A DNA stretch of 64,000 nucleotides from CAYFZO01 sp965211995 (GTDB lineage: Bacteria; Pseudomonadota; Gammaproteobacteria; Poriferisulfidales; Oxydemutatoraceae). Position 1 is the first letter of the stretch; each line of letters opens with the position of its first letter. The DNA lies in assembly GCA_965211995.1 (NCBI GenBank), contig OZ243040.1, forward strand, positions 1,054,001-1,118,000, written 5' to 3'. Shown here in pieces: positions 54,037 through 62,764 of the stretch. The notes under the pieces are model-generated. The model was given only the letters and a program-made list of their open reading frames with translations, did not search any database and was not told where the DNA came from. The position numbers were made by a program, and so were the translations under genes.

Positions 54037-54690
54037 TCACACAACCTGGTCGCGCACATAGACCGGCAGCGCCTGCGACGGCTTCAGGGTGTCGCCGGCT
54101 TTGACTTTCGCCGTTGCGAGTTTCAGCACCGCGCCGGCGCGCGGCAGCAGGTCCGGCTTGCGCACCGCAAGGCCGGCGCCGAGCGCAGGATAAGCCGCGA
54201 GACCGCTGCCGCCGGCGCAGCCCGAAAACGCGGCAAGCCCCGGCACCTTCTCCGCCGATACCACGCCTTCCTCCCCCTCGGCTTCGGCCAGGCCGCCGCG
54301 GCCGCGGCGGAAGAAGCCGTAATAGACCTCGCCCATGCGCGCGTCAATCGCCGCGAGCGCACGCGGCTCGCCGCAGCCGTCGAACAATTGCTGCGCGAGC
54401 GTTGCAAGGTTCGACACCGCCGCCACCGGCAGACCGTGCGCGTACGCGATCCCCTGCGCCGCCGCCGCCGCGATCCTGACGCCGGTAAAAGCGCCGGGGC
54501 CGCGGCCGAACGCAAGCGCGTCGAGCGCGGCGGGCGCGATCCCCGCCGCCGCGAACACGGCGTCGCACATTTCAAACAGCAAGCGGTTGTGTTGGCGCGG
54601 CGCGACCGTGAATTCTTCATGCACTTCGCCGCCGCACGTCAACGCAACCGAGCAGGCCGCGGTCGCCGTATCCAGCGCGAGCAGGTTCAC
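54037..54690 (-). CDS. tsaB: tRNA threonylcarbamoyladenosine synthesis protein TsaB
   Basis: Scaffold partner of TsaD in making t6A37 on ANN-decoding tRNAs. 217 residues, ASKHA-type fold with MNLLALDTATAACSVAL, the HNRLLFEMCDAVFAAAGI helix and FGRGPGAFTGVRIAAAAAQG, all TsaB signatures. ATG 54690 overlaps the yoaA stop (ATGA). The yoaA-tsaB neighbourhood is also seen in Escherichia coli. Confidence 0.94.
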   Translation of the reverse strand: MNLLALDTATAACSVALTCGGEVHEEFTVAPRQHNRLLFEMCDAVFAAAGIAPAALDALAFGRGPGAFTGVRIAAAAAQGIAYAHGLPVAAVSNLATLAQQLFDGCGEPRALAAIDARMGEVYYGFFRRGRGGLAEAEGEEGVVSAEKVPGLAAFSGCAGGSGLAAYPALGAGLAVRKPDLLPRAGAVLKLATAKVKAGDTLKPSQALPVYVRDQVV

Positions 54691-56834
54691 CGCGCCGCGC
54701 CGGAGTCGCCGGAGTCGGCGGATTCAAGTCTGAAGCGCGACGCCGGCCCGTCATCCTCCGGCGCCCGCCCGCGTTGTCTTGTGTGTTTCCCCCCGCCGGC
54801 CGGGCCGCACCCGGCCGGGTCGCCCTCAGGGGCGGAGTGATCTGCAGCAACCCCCCCGGCTTGTTTTTGCCGCACTTCGGGCCGGAAGTTGGCGCCGCTC
54901 AGGTAGGGGCGCAGCGAGTGCAACTGCTCGCAACGTTTCATCGGCGGCAGGCTGTTCAGGATAAGCTTGCCGTAACTGCGCGTGCGCAGGCGCTTGTCGC
55001 CGATCATCACCACCCCGATATCGGTTTCGTCGCGGATCAGGCGCCCGATCCCCTGGCGCAGCGAGATCACCGCTTCGGGCAGCGTCGCTTCCCTGAAAAA
55101 ATCGCGCCCCTGCTCTTTCGCCTTGTGAATGCGCCCCCGCGTCAGCGGATCGGAGGGCGACGCAAAGGGCAGGCGGTCTATGATCACGCAGCGCAGCCCG
55201 GCGCCGCGCACGTCGACGCCTTCCCAGAACCCCGCGGTGCCGAGCAGCACCGCGTTCGACGTACTGCAAAAGCGCCGGATCAGTTCAACCTTCGGCGCGC
55301 TCCCCTGCACCAGCAGCGTGTAGTCGGTTTCGTCGGCGATCTTTCTCGAGGCCGCCTGCAGCGCGCGGTGGCTCGTGAACAGAAAGAACACGCCCCCCTG
55401 AGCCATCTCGAGCAAACGATAGCCGGTTTCGATCACGCCGGCGGTATGCTCGGGGTCGTTCGGGTCGGGCAAATTCGACGGCACGTACAAGGCGGCCTGC
55501 TCGGCGTAGTCGAACGGGCTGTCGAGCGCGACGCGGGCGCAACTCTCAGCCAGCCCGGTCTGCGCCAGAAAATAAGTGAAGTCGCCGCCGAGCGACAAAG
55601 TCGCCGAGGTGTAGATCCAGTTCGCGTCGTACAACTTGTGCTTGTCGCTGAGCAGCGGTGCGACGTCGGTCGGGCTCGCGTACAAACGAAAAGAGTTGCG
55701 CCCGGTCTGATACCAGCCGACCCGGTCGCCGCCGCTCTCGAGCACCTCGGCAAACCGCCGCCGCATGTCTTCAGCGCGATCCCACAGGTTGAACAACTGC
55801 TCGGACTGTCGCCGCAGGGGCTGCAACGCGCCCGCGAGTTGTTCGAGTGCGGCGGCGAGCACGCGCCGCGCCGCGGCGACGTCGTCTTGCCCGAGGGCGA
55901 CGGCGGTGGTCTCCCGCACGGGCAATTGACCGAGCGCACTCATCATCGTCGCGATCGCCGACTCCAATTCCACGGCGGCGCTCATCAACTCCGGCGTTTT
56001 TGCCGCGTCGCCCGCGGCGCGTATATCGCGCAGCAACCACAGGCACTGAGAACTGGTGAACGAGATGCTGAAAAAGTGATTGGCGATGCCGCCCAACTGA
56101 TGCGCCTCATCTATGATTACGGTGTCAACCTGAGGCAGCAATTGACCGAAGCCTTCCTCCCTGAGCGTCATATCCGCGAGCAGCAGGTAATGGTTGACGA
56201 CGACGAGGTCGGCTTGCAGCGCGCGGTTTCTCGCGGCGGCGACGCAACATTCGTCGAACTTCGGGCAGCGGGCGCCGAGACAGTTTTCAGACGTCGAGGT
56301 CAGCGACGCCCACAGCGGGTCGTTTTCGCTGAGGCCGCCGAAGTCGCTGATGTCGCCGCCCGCGGCGGTCTTCGACCAGCGATAGACGCGCTCGACCATG
56401 CCGTTGTCGTCGGCGTCGAGCGCGCGCGTCCGCCACGCCTGCTCCAGGCGCTCGGCGCACAGGTAGTTGGCTCTGCCTTTGAGCAGCGCGGTGTCGGCGG
56501 CGATGCCGAGCGCCTTCAGCACCAGCGGCAGATCCTTGGTGTAGATCTGATCCTGCAAGTAGCGCGTGCCGGTCGAAATCACGACCTTCTTGCCCGACAG
56601 CACCGCAGGCACGAGATAAGCGAAAGTCTTGCCGACGCCGGTGCCGGCTTCGATCACGAGGTTGCCGCCGTTTTCGATCGCGTAGGCGACGCGGCGCGTC
56701 ATCGTCTCCTGTTGCGGGCGGCTGCGAAACCCCGGCACCAGCGACGCAAACGGCCCGTCGGCGGCCAGCAGCCGGCTGCATTCATCGGCGAACGCCCTCG
56801 CCGACGCCCGCTTGGATGGCGGCACTCGCGCCAT
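54687..56834 (-). CDS. yoaA: YoaA/DinG-family iron-sulfur DNA helicase with translated element at the C-terminus
   Basis: XPD-like SF2 helicase, 715 residues (YoaA is about 636). Walker A IEAGTGVGKTFAYLVP, the cysteine cluster CLGARCPKFDEC plus ANYLCAERL for the 4Fe-4S cluster, DEAH box VIIDEAHQLGG, and the C-terminal helicase motifs GFWEGVDVRG and QGIGRLIR. The normal protein ends about RTRSYGKLILNSLPPMKR. After that come SLRPYLSG and then the peptide of a palindromic element (copy h) to the stop. So the insertion extended or replaced the tail. It overlaps tsaB by four bases. Confidence 0.93.
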   Translation of the reverse strand: MARVPPSKRASARAFADECSRLLAADGPFASLVPGFRSRPQQETMTRRVAYAIENGGNLVIEAGTGVGKTFAYLVPAVLSGKKVVISTGTRYLQDQIYTKDLPLVLKALGIAADTALLKGRANYLCAERLEQAWRTRALDADDNGMVERVYRWSKTAAGGDISDFGGLSENDPLWASLTSTSENCLGARCPKFDECCVAAARNRALQADLVVVNHYLLLADMTLREEGFGQLLPQVDTVIIDEAHQLGGIANHFFSISFTSSQCLWLLRDIRAAGDAAKTPELMSAAVELESAIATMMSALGQLPVRETTAVALGQDDVAAARRVLAAALEQLAGALQPLRRQSEQLFNLWDRAEDMRRRFAEVLESGGDRVGWYQTGRNSFRLYASPTDVAPLLSDKHKLYDANWIYTSATLSLGGDFTYFLAQTGLAESCARVALDSPFDYAEQAALYVPSNLPDPNDPEHTAGVIETGYRLLEMAQGGVFFLFTSHRALQAASRKIADETDYTLLVQGSAPKVELIRRFCSTSNAVLLGTAGFWEGVDVRGAGLRCVIIDRLPFASPSDPLTRGRIHKAKEQGRDFFREATLPEAVISLRQGIGRLIRDETDIGVVMIGDKRLRTRSYGKLILNSLPPMKRCEQLHSLRPYLSGANFRPEVRQKQAGGVAADHSAPEGDPAGCGPAGGGKHTRQRGRAPEDDGPASRFRLESADSGDSGAAR
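54723..54888 (-). repeat. Palindromic element, copy h, in frame at the 3' end of yoaA
   Basis: Ends TTCAAGTCTGAAGCGCGACG and GCCGCACTTCGGGCCGGAA. Encodes ANFRPEVRQKQAGGVAADH, PEGDPAGCGPAGGGKH, RGRAPEDDGPASRFRLES on the yoaA strand without a stop. Confidence 0.92.
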
Positions 56835-56882
56835 AACGTATCCATCTCCCCGCGTTCAACGCGTCTTATCGCCGCCGCGCAA

Positions 56883-57365
56883 TCACCCGCCGCCCGCCCG
56901 TGCGAGCGAAACCACGGCGAACGCGGCGACCCCCTCGCCGCGCCCGGTGAACCCGAGGCCGTCGGCGCTGGTAGCCTTAATACTGACACAGTCAAGCCCT
57001 ATCCCGAGGTCGCAGGCGACGAGCGGTCGTATTTCAGGGATAAACGGCGCGAGACGCGGTTTTTCGGCCACCACGGTCGCATCCACGTTGACGACGGCAA
57101 GCCCCGCGTCCGCGATCAGCGCCAGCGTGCGCCTCAGCAAATCGCGGCCGGCGACGCCCCGGTGCCGCTCGTCGTTCGGATAATGCGTGCCGAGATCGCC
57201 GAGCGCGGCGGCGCCGAGCAAGGCGTCGCACAGCGCGTGCAACAGCACGTCGCCGTCGGAATGGGCGACGATGCCGCGCTCAAACGGGATGCGCACGCCG
57301 CCGAGCATGAAGCCGTCGCCGTCGCCAAACGCATGTGCGTCGAAACCGAAACCCACCCTTATCAT
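56883..57365 (-). CDS. ispF: 2-C-methyl-D-erythritol 2,4-cyclodiphosphate synthase
   Basis: Non-mevalonate isoprenoid step after IspD/IspE. 160 residues from ATG 57365 (MIRVGFGFDAHAF). Zinc ligands Asp-x-His in FDAHAFG, IVAHSDGDVLLHALCDALLG, and the CDP-binding KATSADGLGFTGRGEG. It follows ispD, with a 173-bp duplication of the ispD-end/ispF-start boundary between them. Confidence 0.96.
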   Translation of the reverse strand: MIRVGFGFDAHAFGDGDGFMLGGVRIPFERGIVAHSDGDVLLHALCDALLGAAALGDLGTHYPNDERHRGVAGRDLLRRTLALIADAGLAVVNVDATVVAEKPRLAPFIPEIRPLVACDLGIGLDCVSIKATSADGLGFTGRGEGVAAFAVVSLARAGGG

Positions 57366-57573
57366 CGCGCCGCCCCCGTGCCTGCATCCTGGTGCGTGCA
57401 TTATCCGCCGGGCGCATCCGGCGGGGCGACGCGTGCGAGCCAGGCCTCGATCAAAGGCAACTCGTGCGGATACGTCAGTTTGACGTTCGCGCCGCCGCCC
57501 GGTGCGTGCGCATCAAAACCAAAGCCCGCCCTCGTCATCACCTTGCCCCCGTGCCCGCATCCTGGTGCGTGCG
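57366..57573 (-). repeat. 173-bp duplication of the ispD-end/ispF-start boundary with a chimeric mini-ORF
   Basis: CATCCTGGTGCGTGC(A/G)TTATCC recurs at 57385 and 57558, and GAGCCA(G/A)GCCTCGATCAAAG recurs likewise. The extra unit fuses the first 12 IspF-like residues (MTRAGFGFDAHA, ATG 57538) in frame to the last about 30 IspD residues (ANVKLTYPHELPLIEAWLAR) and stops at 57401: a 45-codon chimeric frame. Confidence 0.94.
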
Positions 57574-58290
57574 TTATCCGCCGGGCGCGTCCGGCGGGGC
57601 GGCGCGTGCGAGCCAAGCCTCGATCAAAGGCAACTCGTGCGGATACGTCAGTTTGACGTTCGCGCCGTCGCCCTCGACGACGCGTACATTATGGCCCGCG
57701 AGTTCCATCGCCTGTGCTTCATCGCCGATCTCAACGCTGCGGCGCAGCGCCTCGTCCACCGCCGCGGTGAGCAGACCGTAACGGAACATCTGCGGCGTCA
57801 GTGCGCGCATGACCCGGTCGCGCTTGAGTGTGCGCTCGACCGCGCCGCCGCCGCGGCGGATCTGCTTGAGCGTATCGCTCGCGGGTGCGACCAGCAGGCC
57901 GCCGATTTCGTCGCCGCCGAGGCCCTCGATCAAAGACGACAAGTCGCGTTGACTCAGGCACGGGCGCACCGCGTCGTGCACGACGACCCAATCGTCGTCT
58001 TGGGCGTGCGCGCCGAGCAGTTCAAGCGCGCACCGCACCGAGCGCACGCGGCTCGCACCGCCGGTGCAGAGCATCACCCGCGGGTCGGCGCTGTGGCGCG
58101 TTTGCGCCCACCGGGCATCGTCTTCGGCAACGGCGACGGCGACGGCGCGGAGCCGGCCGCCGCGCAGCAACGCATCCAGGCTGTGGTCGAGCACGCAGCC
58201 GCCGGCGACGTGCAGATACTGCTTCGGCACACCCCCGTTAAAGCGCTCGCCGCGCCCGGCCGCCGGCACCACTCCCCAACGCTCGGTCAT
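57574..58290 (-). CDS. ispD: 2-C-methyl-D-erythritol 4-phosphate cytidylyltransferase
   Basis: Third step of the MEP pathway, 238 residues. The CTP-binding loop is VVPAAGRGERFNGGVPKQYL. VVVHDAVRPCLS and ASDTLKQI are family motifs, and EIGDEAQAMELAGHNVRVVEG is the C-terminal MEP site. ATG 58290 overlaps the ftsB stop. The first PKQ loop contains all key basic residues. Confidence 0.96.
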   Translation of the reverse strand: MTERWGVVPAAGRGERFNGGVPKQYLHVAGGCVLDHSLDALLRGGRLRAVAVAVAEDDARWAQTRHSADPRVMLCTGGASRVRSVRCALELLGAHAQDDDWVVVHDAVRPCLSQRDLSSLIEGLGGDEIGGLLVAPASDTLKQIRRGGGAVERTLKRDRVMRALTPQMFRYGLLTAAVDEALRRSVEIGDEAQAMELAGHNVRVVEGDGANVKLTYPHELPLIEAWLARAAPPDAPGG

Positions 58291-58604
58291 TGCGGCGCGG
58301 GTTGCTCGGGCGCGCCGTCGATCACCTGAAAGAAAGTCTCTCCCTGCTTGACCATGCCGAGTTCTTCGCGCGCCTCCCTTTCTATCTCTCCCAGCCCGGA
58401 TTTCATGCCGGTCACTTCCCGCGCGAGCGCGCGATTGCGTTCCCTGAGTTCGTTGTTTTCGATCTCGCTGGTGCGATTCAGGCTGCGCAATTCAAACAGG
58501 TCCGGAAGTCCGTGCCCGCTCCACAGCGCCGCCTGCAGCAGCACGAACACCGTGAGCGATGCCCCGAGCAGCAGTTTCACGCTGGTTTTCATCGGTGTCT
58601 TCAT
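58287..58604 (-). CDS. ftsB: Cell-division protein FtsB
   Basis: Single-pass divisome protein bridging FtsQ and FtsL, 105 residues from ATG 58604 (another ATG four codons later is possible). Hydrophobic span LLLGASLTVFVLLQAALW, then a leucine-zipper coiled coil (SEIENNELRERNRALAREV) and the conserved EREAREELGMVKQGETFFQV end. Order eno-ftsB-ispD matches many gammaproteobacteria. Confidence 0.93.
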   Translation of the reverse strand: MKTPMKTSVKLLLGASLTVFVLLQAALWSGHGLPDLFELRSLNRTSEIENNELRERNRALAREVTGMKSGLGEIEREAREELGMVKQGETFFQVIDGAPEQPAPQ

Positions 58605-58649
58605 CGGCGTCTCAACCAAGCCCCGCCGCAAACGCGAGCGGCGGCGCCC

Positions 58650-59936
58650 TCACTCGAGCAAGCCCTTGAACGCGCCGCGCCCGGCGTAAGCGCACTCGCC
58701 CGCAAGTTCTTCCTCTATCCGCATCAACTGATTGTACTTTGCGACGCGGTCGGTGCGCGACAGCGAGCCGGTTTTAATCTGCCCGACGCCGGTCGCGACC
58801 GCAAGATCGGCGATCGTGACGTCCTCGGTCTCGCCCGAGCGGTGCGAGACGATACACGAATAGCCCGCCGCGGTCGCGGCGTCGATTGCGTCGAAAGTCT
58901 CGCTCAAGGTCCCGATCTGGTTGACCTTGATCAGCACCGAGTTGGCGACCCCGAGTTCGACGCCCTTGCGGATCAACGCGGCGTTGGTCACGAACAGATC
59001 GTCGCCGACGAGTTGCATCTTGCCGCCGAGACGCGCGGTCAATTCTTGCCAGCCGTCCCAGTCGTCCTCGGCGAGACCGTCCTCGAGCGACAGGATCGGG
59101 TATTTCCCGGCCCAGTCTTCGTAGCACGCGATCAGCCCGCGCGCGTCGTACGTACGCGCTTCGGAATCAAAGTGATAACGCCCGTCGCGGTAGAACTCGG
59201 AACTCGCGGAATCGAGCGCCAGCCAGACGTCCTCGCCCGGCGCGTAGCCCGCGCGGCGCACGGCTTCGAGCACGATCTCGACCGCCGCTTCATTCGAGTC
59301 GAGACTCGGCGCAAACCCGCCTTCGTCGCCGACGGTGGTCACGTACCCCTCTTCCTTGAGCACCGCCTTCAGCGCCTGAAAGATTTCCGAGCCGGCGCGC
59401 ACCGCTTCGGCGACGGTGGCGGCGGCGACCGGCACCACCATGAATTCCTGAATATCGGTGCTGTCGCCCGCGTGGGAACCGCCGTTGAGAATATTGATCA
59501 GCGGCACCGGCAGCCGCGGGCGGCGCCCGTCGGCGAGGTGGCTGTACAACGGCCGCCCGCGCACGGCGGCGCCGGCTTTGGCCGCGGCCAGCGACACCGC
59601 GAGCAGGGCGTTGGCGCCGAGACGGCTTTTGTCGGCGCTGCCGTCGAGCGCGATCAGGCGCTCGTCGAGCGTGCGCTGAGCGCACACGTCAAACCCGAGC
59701 AGCGCCCGCGCGATCTCGCCGTTGACGCCGGCGACGGCGCGGGTGACACCCTTGCCGTTAAACCTTGCCCGGTCACCGTCGCGCAGTTCGACCGCTTCAT
59801 GAGAGCCGGTCGAAGCGCCCGCCGGGACGGCCGCGCGGCCGACGGCGCCCGACTCGGTCGCGACGTCGGCTTCGACCGTCGGGTTGCCGCGCGAGTCCAC
59901 GATTTCGCGTCCGCGCACCGCAGTAATTCGACTCAT
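58650..59936 (-). CDS. eno: Enolase
   Basis: 2-phosphoglycerate to phosphoenolpyruvate; 428 residues. N-terminal GREIVDSRGNPTVEADV, GASTGSHEAVELRD, catalytic FMVVPV...EIFQALK region, TTVGDEGGFAP, metal ligands in LALDSASSEFY, LSLEDGLAEDDW and VGDDLFVTN, and the signature LIKVNQIGTLSET. Complete. Confidence 0.97.
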   Translation of the reverse strand: MSRITAVRGREIVDSRGNPTVEADVATESGAVGRAAVPAGASTGSHEAVELRDGDRARFNGKGVTRAVAGVNGEIARALLGFDVCAQRTLDERLIALDGSADKSRLGANALLAVSLAAAKAGAAVRGRPLYSHLADGRRPRLPVPLINILNGGSHAGDSTDIQEFMVVPVAAATVAEAVRAGSEIFQALKAVLKEEGYVTTVGDEGGFAPSLDSNEAAVEIVLEAVRRAGYAPGEDVWLALDSASSEFYRDGRYHFDSEARTYDARGLIACYEDWAGKYPILSLEDGLAEDDWDGWQELTARLGGKMQLVGDDLFVTNAALIRKGVELGVANSVLIKVNQIGTLSETFDAIDAATAAGYSCIVSHRSGETEDVTIADLAVATGVGQIKTGSLSRTDRVAKYNQLMRIEEELAGECAYAGRGAFKGLLE

Positions 59937-59984
59937 CGTGTTTGTTCCATTGCCCGCCCGACCCCGCCCGCGCCCCGGTGCCGC

Positions 59985-60821
59985 TCAGCGCGCCCCGCGC
60001 CCCGTCACAGGCTCCGCTTTCGCGACGGCGTCCAACTCCTGCAAGTGCGCGAGCAACGCTTTCATGCGCCCCAGCGGCCATGCGTTCGGCCCGTCGCTCA
60101 GCGCCTCATCGGGCCGCGGGTGGGACTCCATGAACAAGCCCGCCACGCCGACCGCGACCGCCGCCCGCGCAAGCGGCGCGACGAATTCACGCTGACCGTC
60201 CGACGCCGTGCCTTTGCCGCCCGGCAACTGCACCGAATGGGTTGCGTCGAACACCACCGGACAGCCGGTTTCCCTCAACACCACCAAAGAGCGCATATCG
60301 GAAATTAAATTATTGTAGCCGAAACACGCGCCGCGCTCGCACACCATAACGCGCTCGTTGCCCGCCGCGCGCGCCTTGGCGACGACGTTCGGCATTTCCC
60401 ACGGCGAGAGAAACTGCCCCTTCTTGATGTTCACGGGCTTGCCGCAGGCGGCGACGTTGTGGATGAAGTTGGTCTGGCGGCACAAAAAAGCCGGCGTTTG
60501 CAAAACATCGGCGACGTCCGCCACTTCGTCGAGCGGCGTGTCCTCGTGGACGTCCGTCAGCACCATCACGCCGATCTCGTCTTTGACTTTGCACAAAATC
60601 TCAAGCCCGGCGGCGAACCCCGGCCCGCGGAAACTATCGTGCGAGGAACGGTTGGCCTTATCGAACGAGGACTTGTAGATAAAAGGCACCGCAAGTTCCT
60701 CGGTGACGCGCTTGAGTTCCTCAGCCGTGCGCAGCGCGAGCGTTTCGCTCTCGATCACGCACGGCCCGGAGATCAGAACGAATGGGCGCGCAAGATCAAC
60801 TTCAAGGTCGCCGATCTTCAT
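59985..60821 (-). CDS. kdsA: 3-deoxy-D-manno-octulosonate 8-phosphate synthase
   Basis: Joins PEP and arabinose-5-phosphate in Kdo/LPS synthesis. 278 residues from ATG 60821, which overlaps the pyrG stop; the longer upstream frame covers pyrG and is rejected. KSSFDKANRSS, TDVHEDTP and NIKKGQFLSPWEM are family motifs. The metal-class site is SGPCVIES, with Cys where E. coli has Asn (GMNVLES), so this is probably the metal-dependent class II form. Confidence 0.95.
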   Translation of the reverse strand: MKIGDLEVDLARPFVLISGPCVIESETLALRTAEELKRVTEELAVPFIYKSSFDKANRSSHDSFRGPGFAAGLEILCKVKDEIGVMVLTDVHEDTPLDEVADVADVLQTPAFLCRQTNFIHNVAACGKPVNIKKGQFLSPWEMPNVVAKARAAGNERVMVCERGACFGYNNLISDMRSLVVLRETGCPVVFDATHSVQLPGGKGTASDGQREFVAPLARAAVAVGVAGLFMESHPRPDEALSDGPNAWPLGRMKALLAHLQELDAVAKAEPVTGRGAR

Positions 60822-62491
60822 CCCGCGCGACCGAAACGCAATTCCGGATGCCGGCCGCGGGCGTATGCGAGACCCGCCTTCACGAACCCGAGAAACAAAG
60901 GCTGCCCCGTGCGCGGCGTCGAAGTGAATTCGGGGTGGAACTGACAGCCGAGGAACCACGGGTGGTCGGGCGCCTCGACGATCTCGACGAGTTTGCCGTC
61001 GCTCGACTCGCCGACGATGCGCAGACCGGCGTCCTTGAGGGTTTCGAGATAGCGGTTGTTGAACTCGTAGCGATGACGATGGCGCTCGGCGACCGTGTCG
61101 CACCCGTAGAGCGCGCGCGCCAGCGACCCCTGCGCCAGGCTGCACGATTGCTCGCCGAGACGCATCGTGCCGCCGAGGTCGGATCGTTCATCGCGATACT
61201 CGACGCCCCCGGCCTCGTCCCGCCACTCGGTGATCAACGCGATCACCGGGTGCGCGGCGCCGGGCGCGAACTCGGTGCTGTGCGCGCCGTCGAGTCCCGC
61301 GACGTGGCGGGCGAATTCGATCACCGCGACCTGCATCCCGAGGCAGATGCCGAGATACGGCACTTTGCGCTCGCGCGCATGGCGCGCCGCCGCGATCTTG
61401 CCCTCGATGCCGCGGTCGCCGAAGCCGCCCGGCACCAGGATTGCGTCGGCCTGCTCCAGCGCGGCGGCGTCCCCGCACGCGAGTTGCTCCGAATCCACGT
61501 AACTGATCTCGATCCGGGCCGAGTGCTTGAGCCCCGCGTGGTACAGGGCTTCGTTGATTGATTTATACGCGTCGGCGAGACCGACGTACTTGCCGACCAC
61601 CGCGACCCGCACCGTCTCGCCGGCCGCGGCATTGAGTTTGGCGTCCTCCGCCACCACCGCGCGCCAATCGCCGAGATCGGCGGGGCGGACGTCGAGGCGC
61701 AGTTTCCGGGCCAGGATCCGGTCCACGCCCTGCTCGTGCAGCCGCAGCGGGATCTCGTAGATATTGCCGACGTCCTGCGCGGTGATCACCGCCTCTTCAC
61801 TGACGTTCGTGAACAGCGCGATCTTGCTGCGCTCGGCGTCGGACAGCAGGCTCTCGGAGCGGCACAGCAGCACGTCGGGCTGGATCCCGATCGAGCGCAG
61901 TTCCTTGACCGAATGCTGCGTCGGCTTGGTCTTGACCTCGCCGCTGGCCGCGACGTACGGCACCAGCGTCAGATGCACGAACGCCGCGCAATCGCCCAAT
62001 TCGGCGCCCATCTGGCGGATCGCTTCGAGAAACGGCAGGGACTCGATGTCGCCGACGGTGCCGCCGATCTCGACCAGCGCGACGTCGGCGCCGCCCGCGC
62101 CCGCGCGCACCGCGGCCTTGATCTCGTCGGTGACGTGCGGGATCACCTGCACCGTGCCGCCGAGATAGTCGCCGCGGCGCTCCTTGCGGATGACGTTTTC
62201 GTAGATCTGCCCGGTCGTGTAGTTGTTGTGCTTGCCCGCGCGAAACGCGACGAAGCGCTCGTAATGGCCGAGGTCGAGGTCGGTTTCGGCGCCGTCGGCG
62301 GTGACGAACACCTCGCCGTGCTGATAGGGACTCATTGTCCCGGGATCGACGTTGATATACGGATCGAGTTTGGTCAGGCTGACCCGCAGACCGCGCGCTT
62401 CAAGAATGGCTCCGATGGATGCGGAAGCGACGCCTTTGCCCAGAGAAGAAACTACGCCGCCCGTAACGAAGATAAATCGGCCAGTCGTCAT
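60818..62491 (-). CDS. pyrG: CTP synthase
   Basis: Amidates UTP to CTP with glutamine. 557 residues from ATG 62491 (MTTGRFIFVTGGVVSSLGKG), the normal start. The open frame continues upstream through a palindromic element (62591-62747) to 62737 but lacks a start signal. Amidoligase P-loop SSLGKGVASASIG, DPYINVDPGTMSPYQHGEVF, glutaminase Cys in YLGICLGMQ, and His-Glu in CQFHPEFTSTP. First of pyrG-kdsA overlapping by ATGA. Confidence 0.97.
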   Translation of the reverse strand: MTTGRFIFVTGGVVSSLGKGVASASIGAILEARGLRVSLTKLDPYINVDPGTMSPYQHGEVFVTADGAETDLDLGHYERFVAFRAGKHNNYTTGQIYENVIRKERRGDYLGGTVQVIPHVTDEIKAAVRAGAGGADVALVEIGGTVGDIESLPFLEAIRQMGAELGDCAAFVHLTLVPYVAASGEVKTKPTQHSVKELRSIGIQPDVLLCRSESLLSDAERSKIALFTNVSEEAVITAQDVGNIYEIPLRLHEQGVDRILARKLRLDVRPADLGDWRAVVAEDAKLNAAAGETVRVAVVGKYVGLADAYKSINEALYHAGLKHSARIEISYVDSEQLACGDAAALEQADAILVPGGFGDRGIEGKIAAARHARERKVPYLGICLGMQVAVIEFARHVAGLDGAHSTEFAPGAAHPVIALITEWRDEAGGVEYRDERSDLGGTMRLGEQSCSLAQGSLARALYGCDTVAERHRHRYEFNNRYLETLKDAGLRIVGESSDGKLVEIVEAPDHPWFLGCQFHPEFTSTPRTGQPLFLGFVKAGLAYARGRHPELRFGRAG

Positions 62492-62590
62492 GGCGCACCA
62501 ATATACCATACGCCCGCAGGACGCTGCGCGAGCCGCCGACGGCGAACACCGGACACGTTGAACTTCATCCTCGCACCGTGCCGGAACCCA

Positions 62591-62747
62591 GTTTGAAGTG
62601 CGGCGCCGGCCGTCATCCTCCGCCGCCCGCCCGCGCCGTCTTGGGTAGCTCCCCCCGCCGACCGGGTTGCGCCCGGCCGACTTTCCCCCGAGGGTGAAGT
62701 GATTTTCAGCGGCCGAATCCGCTTGCTTTGGCCGCACTTCGGAGCGG
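62591..62747 (-). repeat. Palindromic element, copy i, upstream of pyrG
   Basis: Ends GTTTGAAGTGCGGCGCCGGC and GCCGCACTTCGGAGCGGC; centre ACCGGGTTGCGCCCGG. Peptide frame on the minus strand is largely open (AAENHFTLGGKSAGRNPVGGG, then RRRGRAAEDDG), followed by a frameshifted end. It lies between the tilS stop and the pyrG start. Confidence 0.88.
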
Positions 62748-62764
62748 CGGCGGGCCCCGCCCGT

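Noticed and set aside
62492..62737. N-terminal extension of CTP synthase through the palindromic element
   Set aside because: The native start MTTGRFIF is obvious and no start signal lies upstream.
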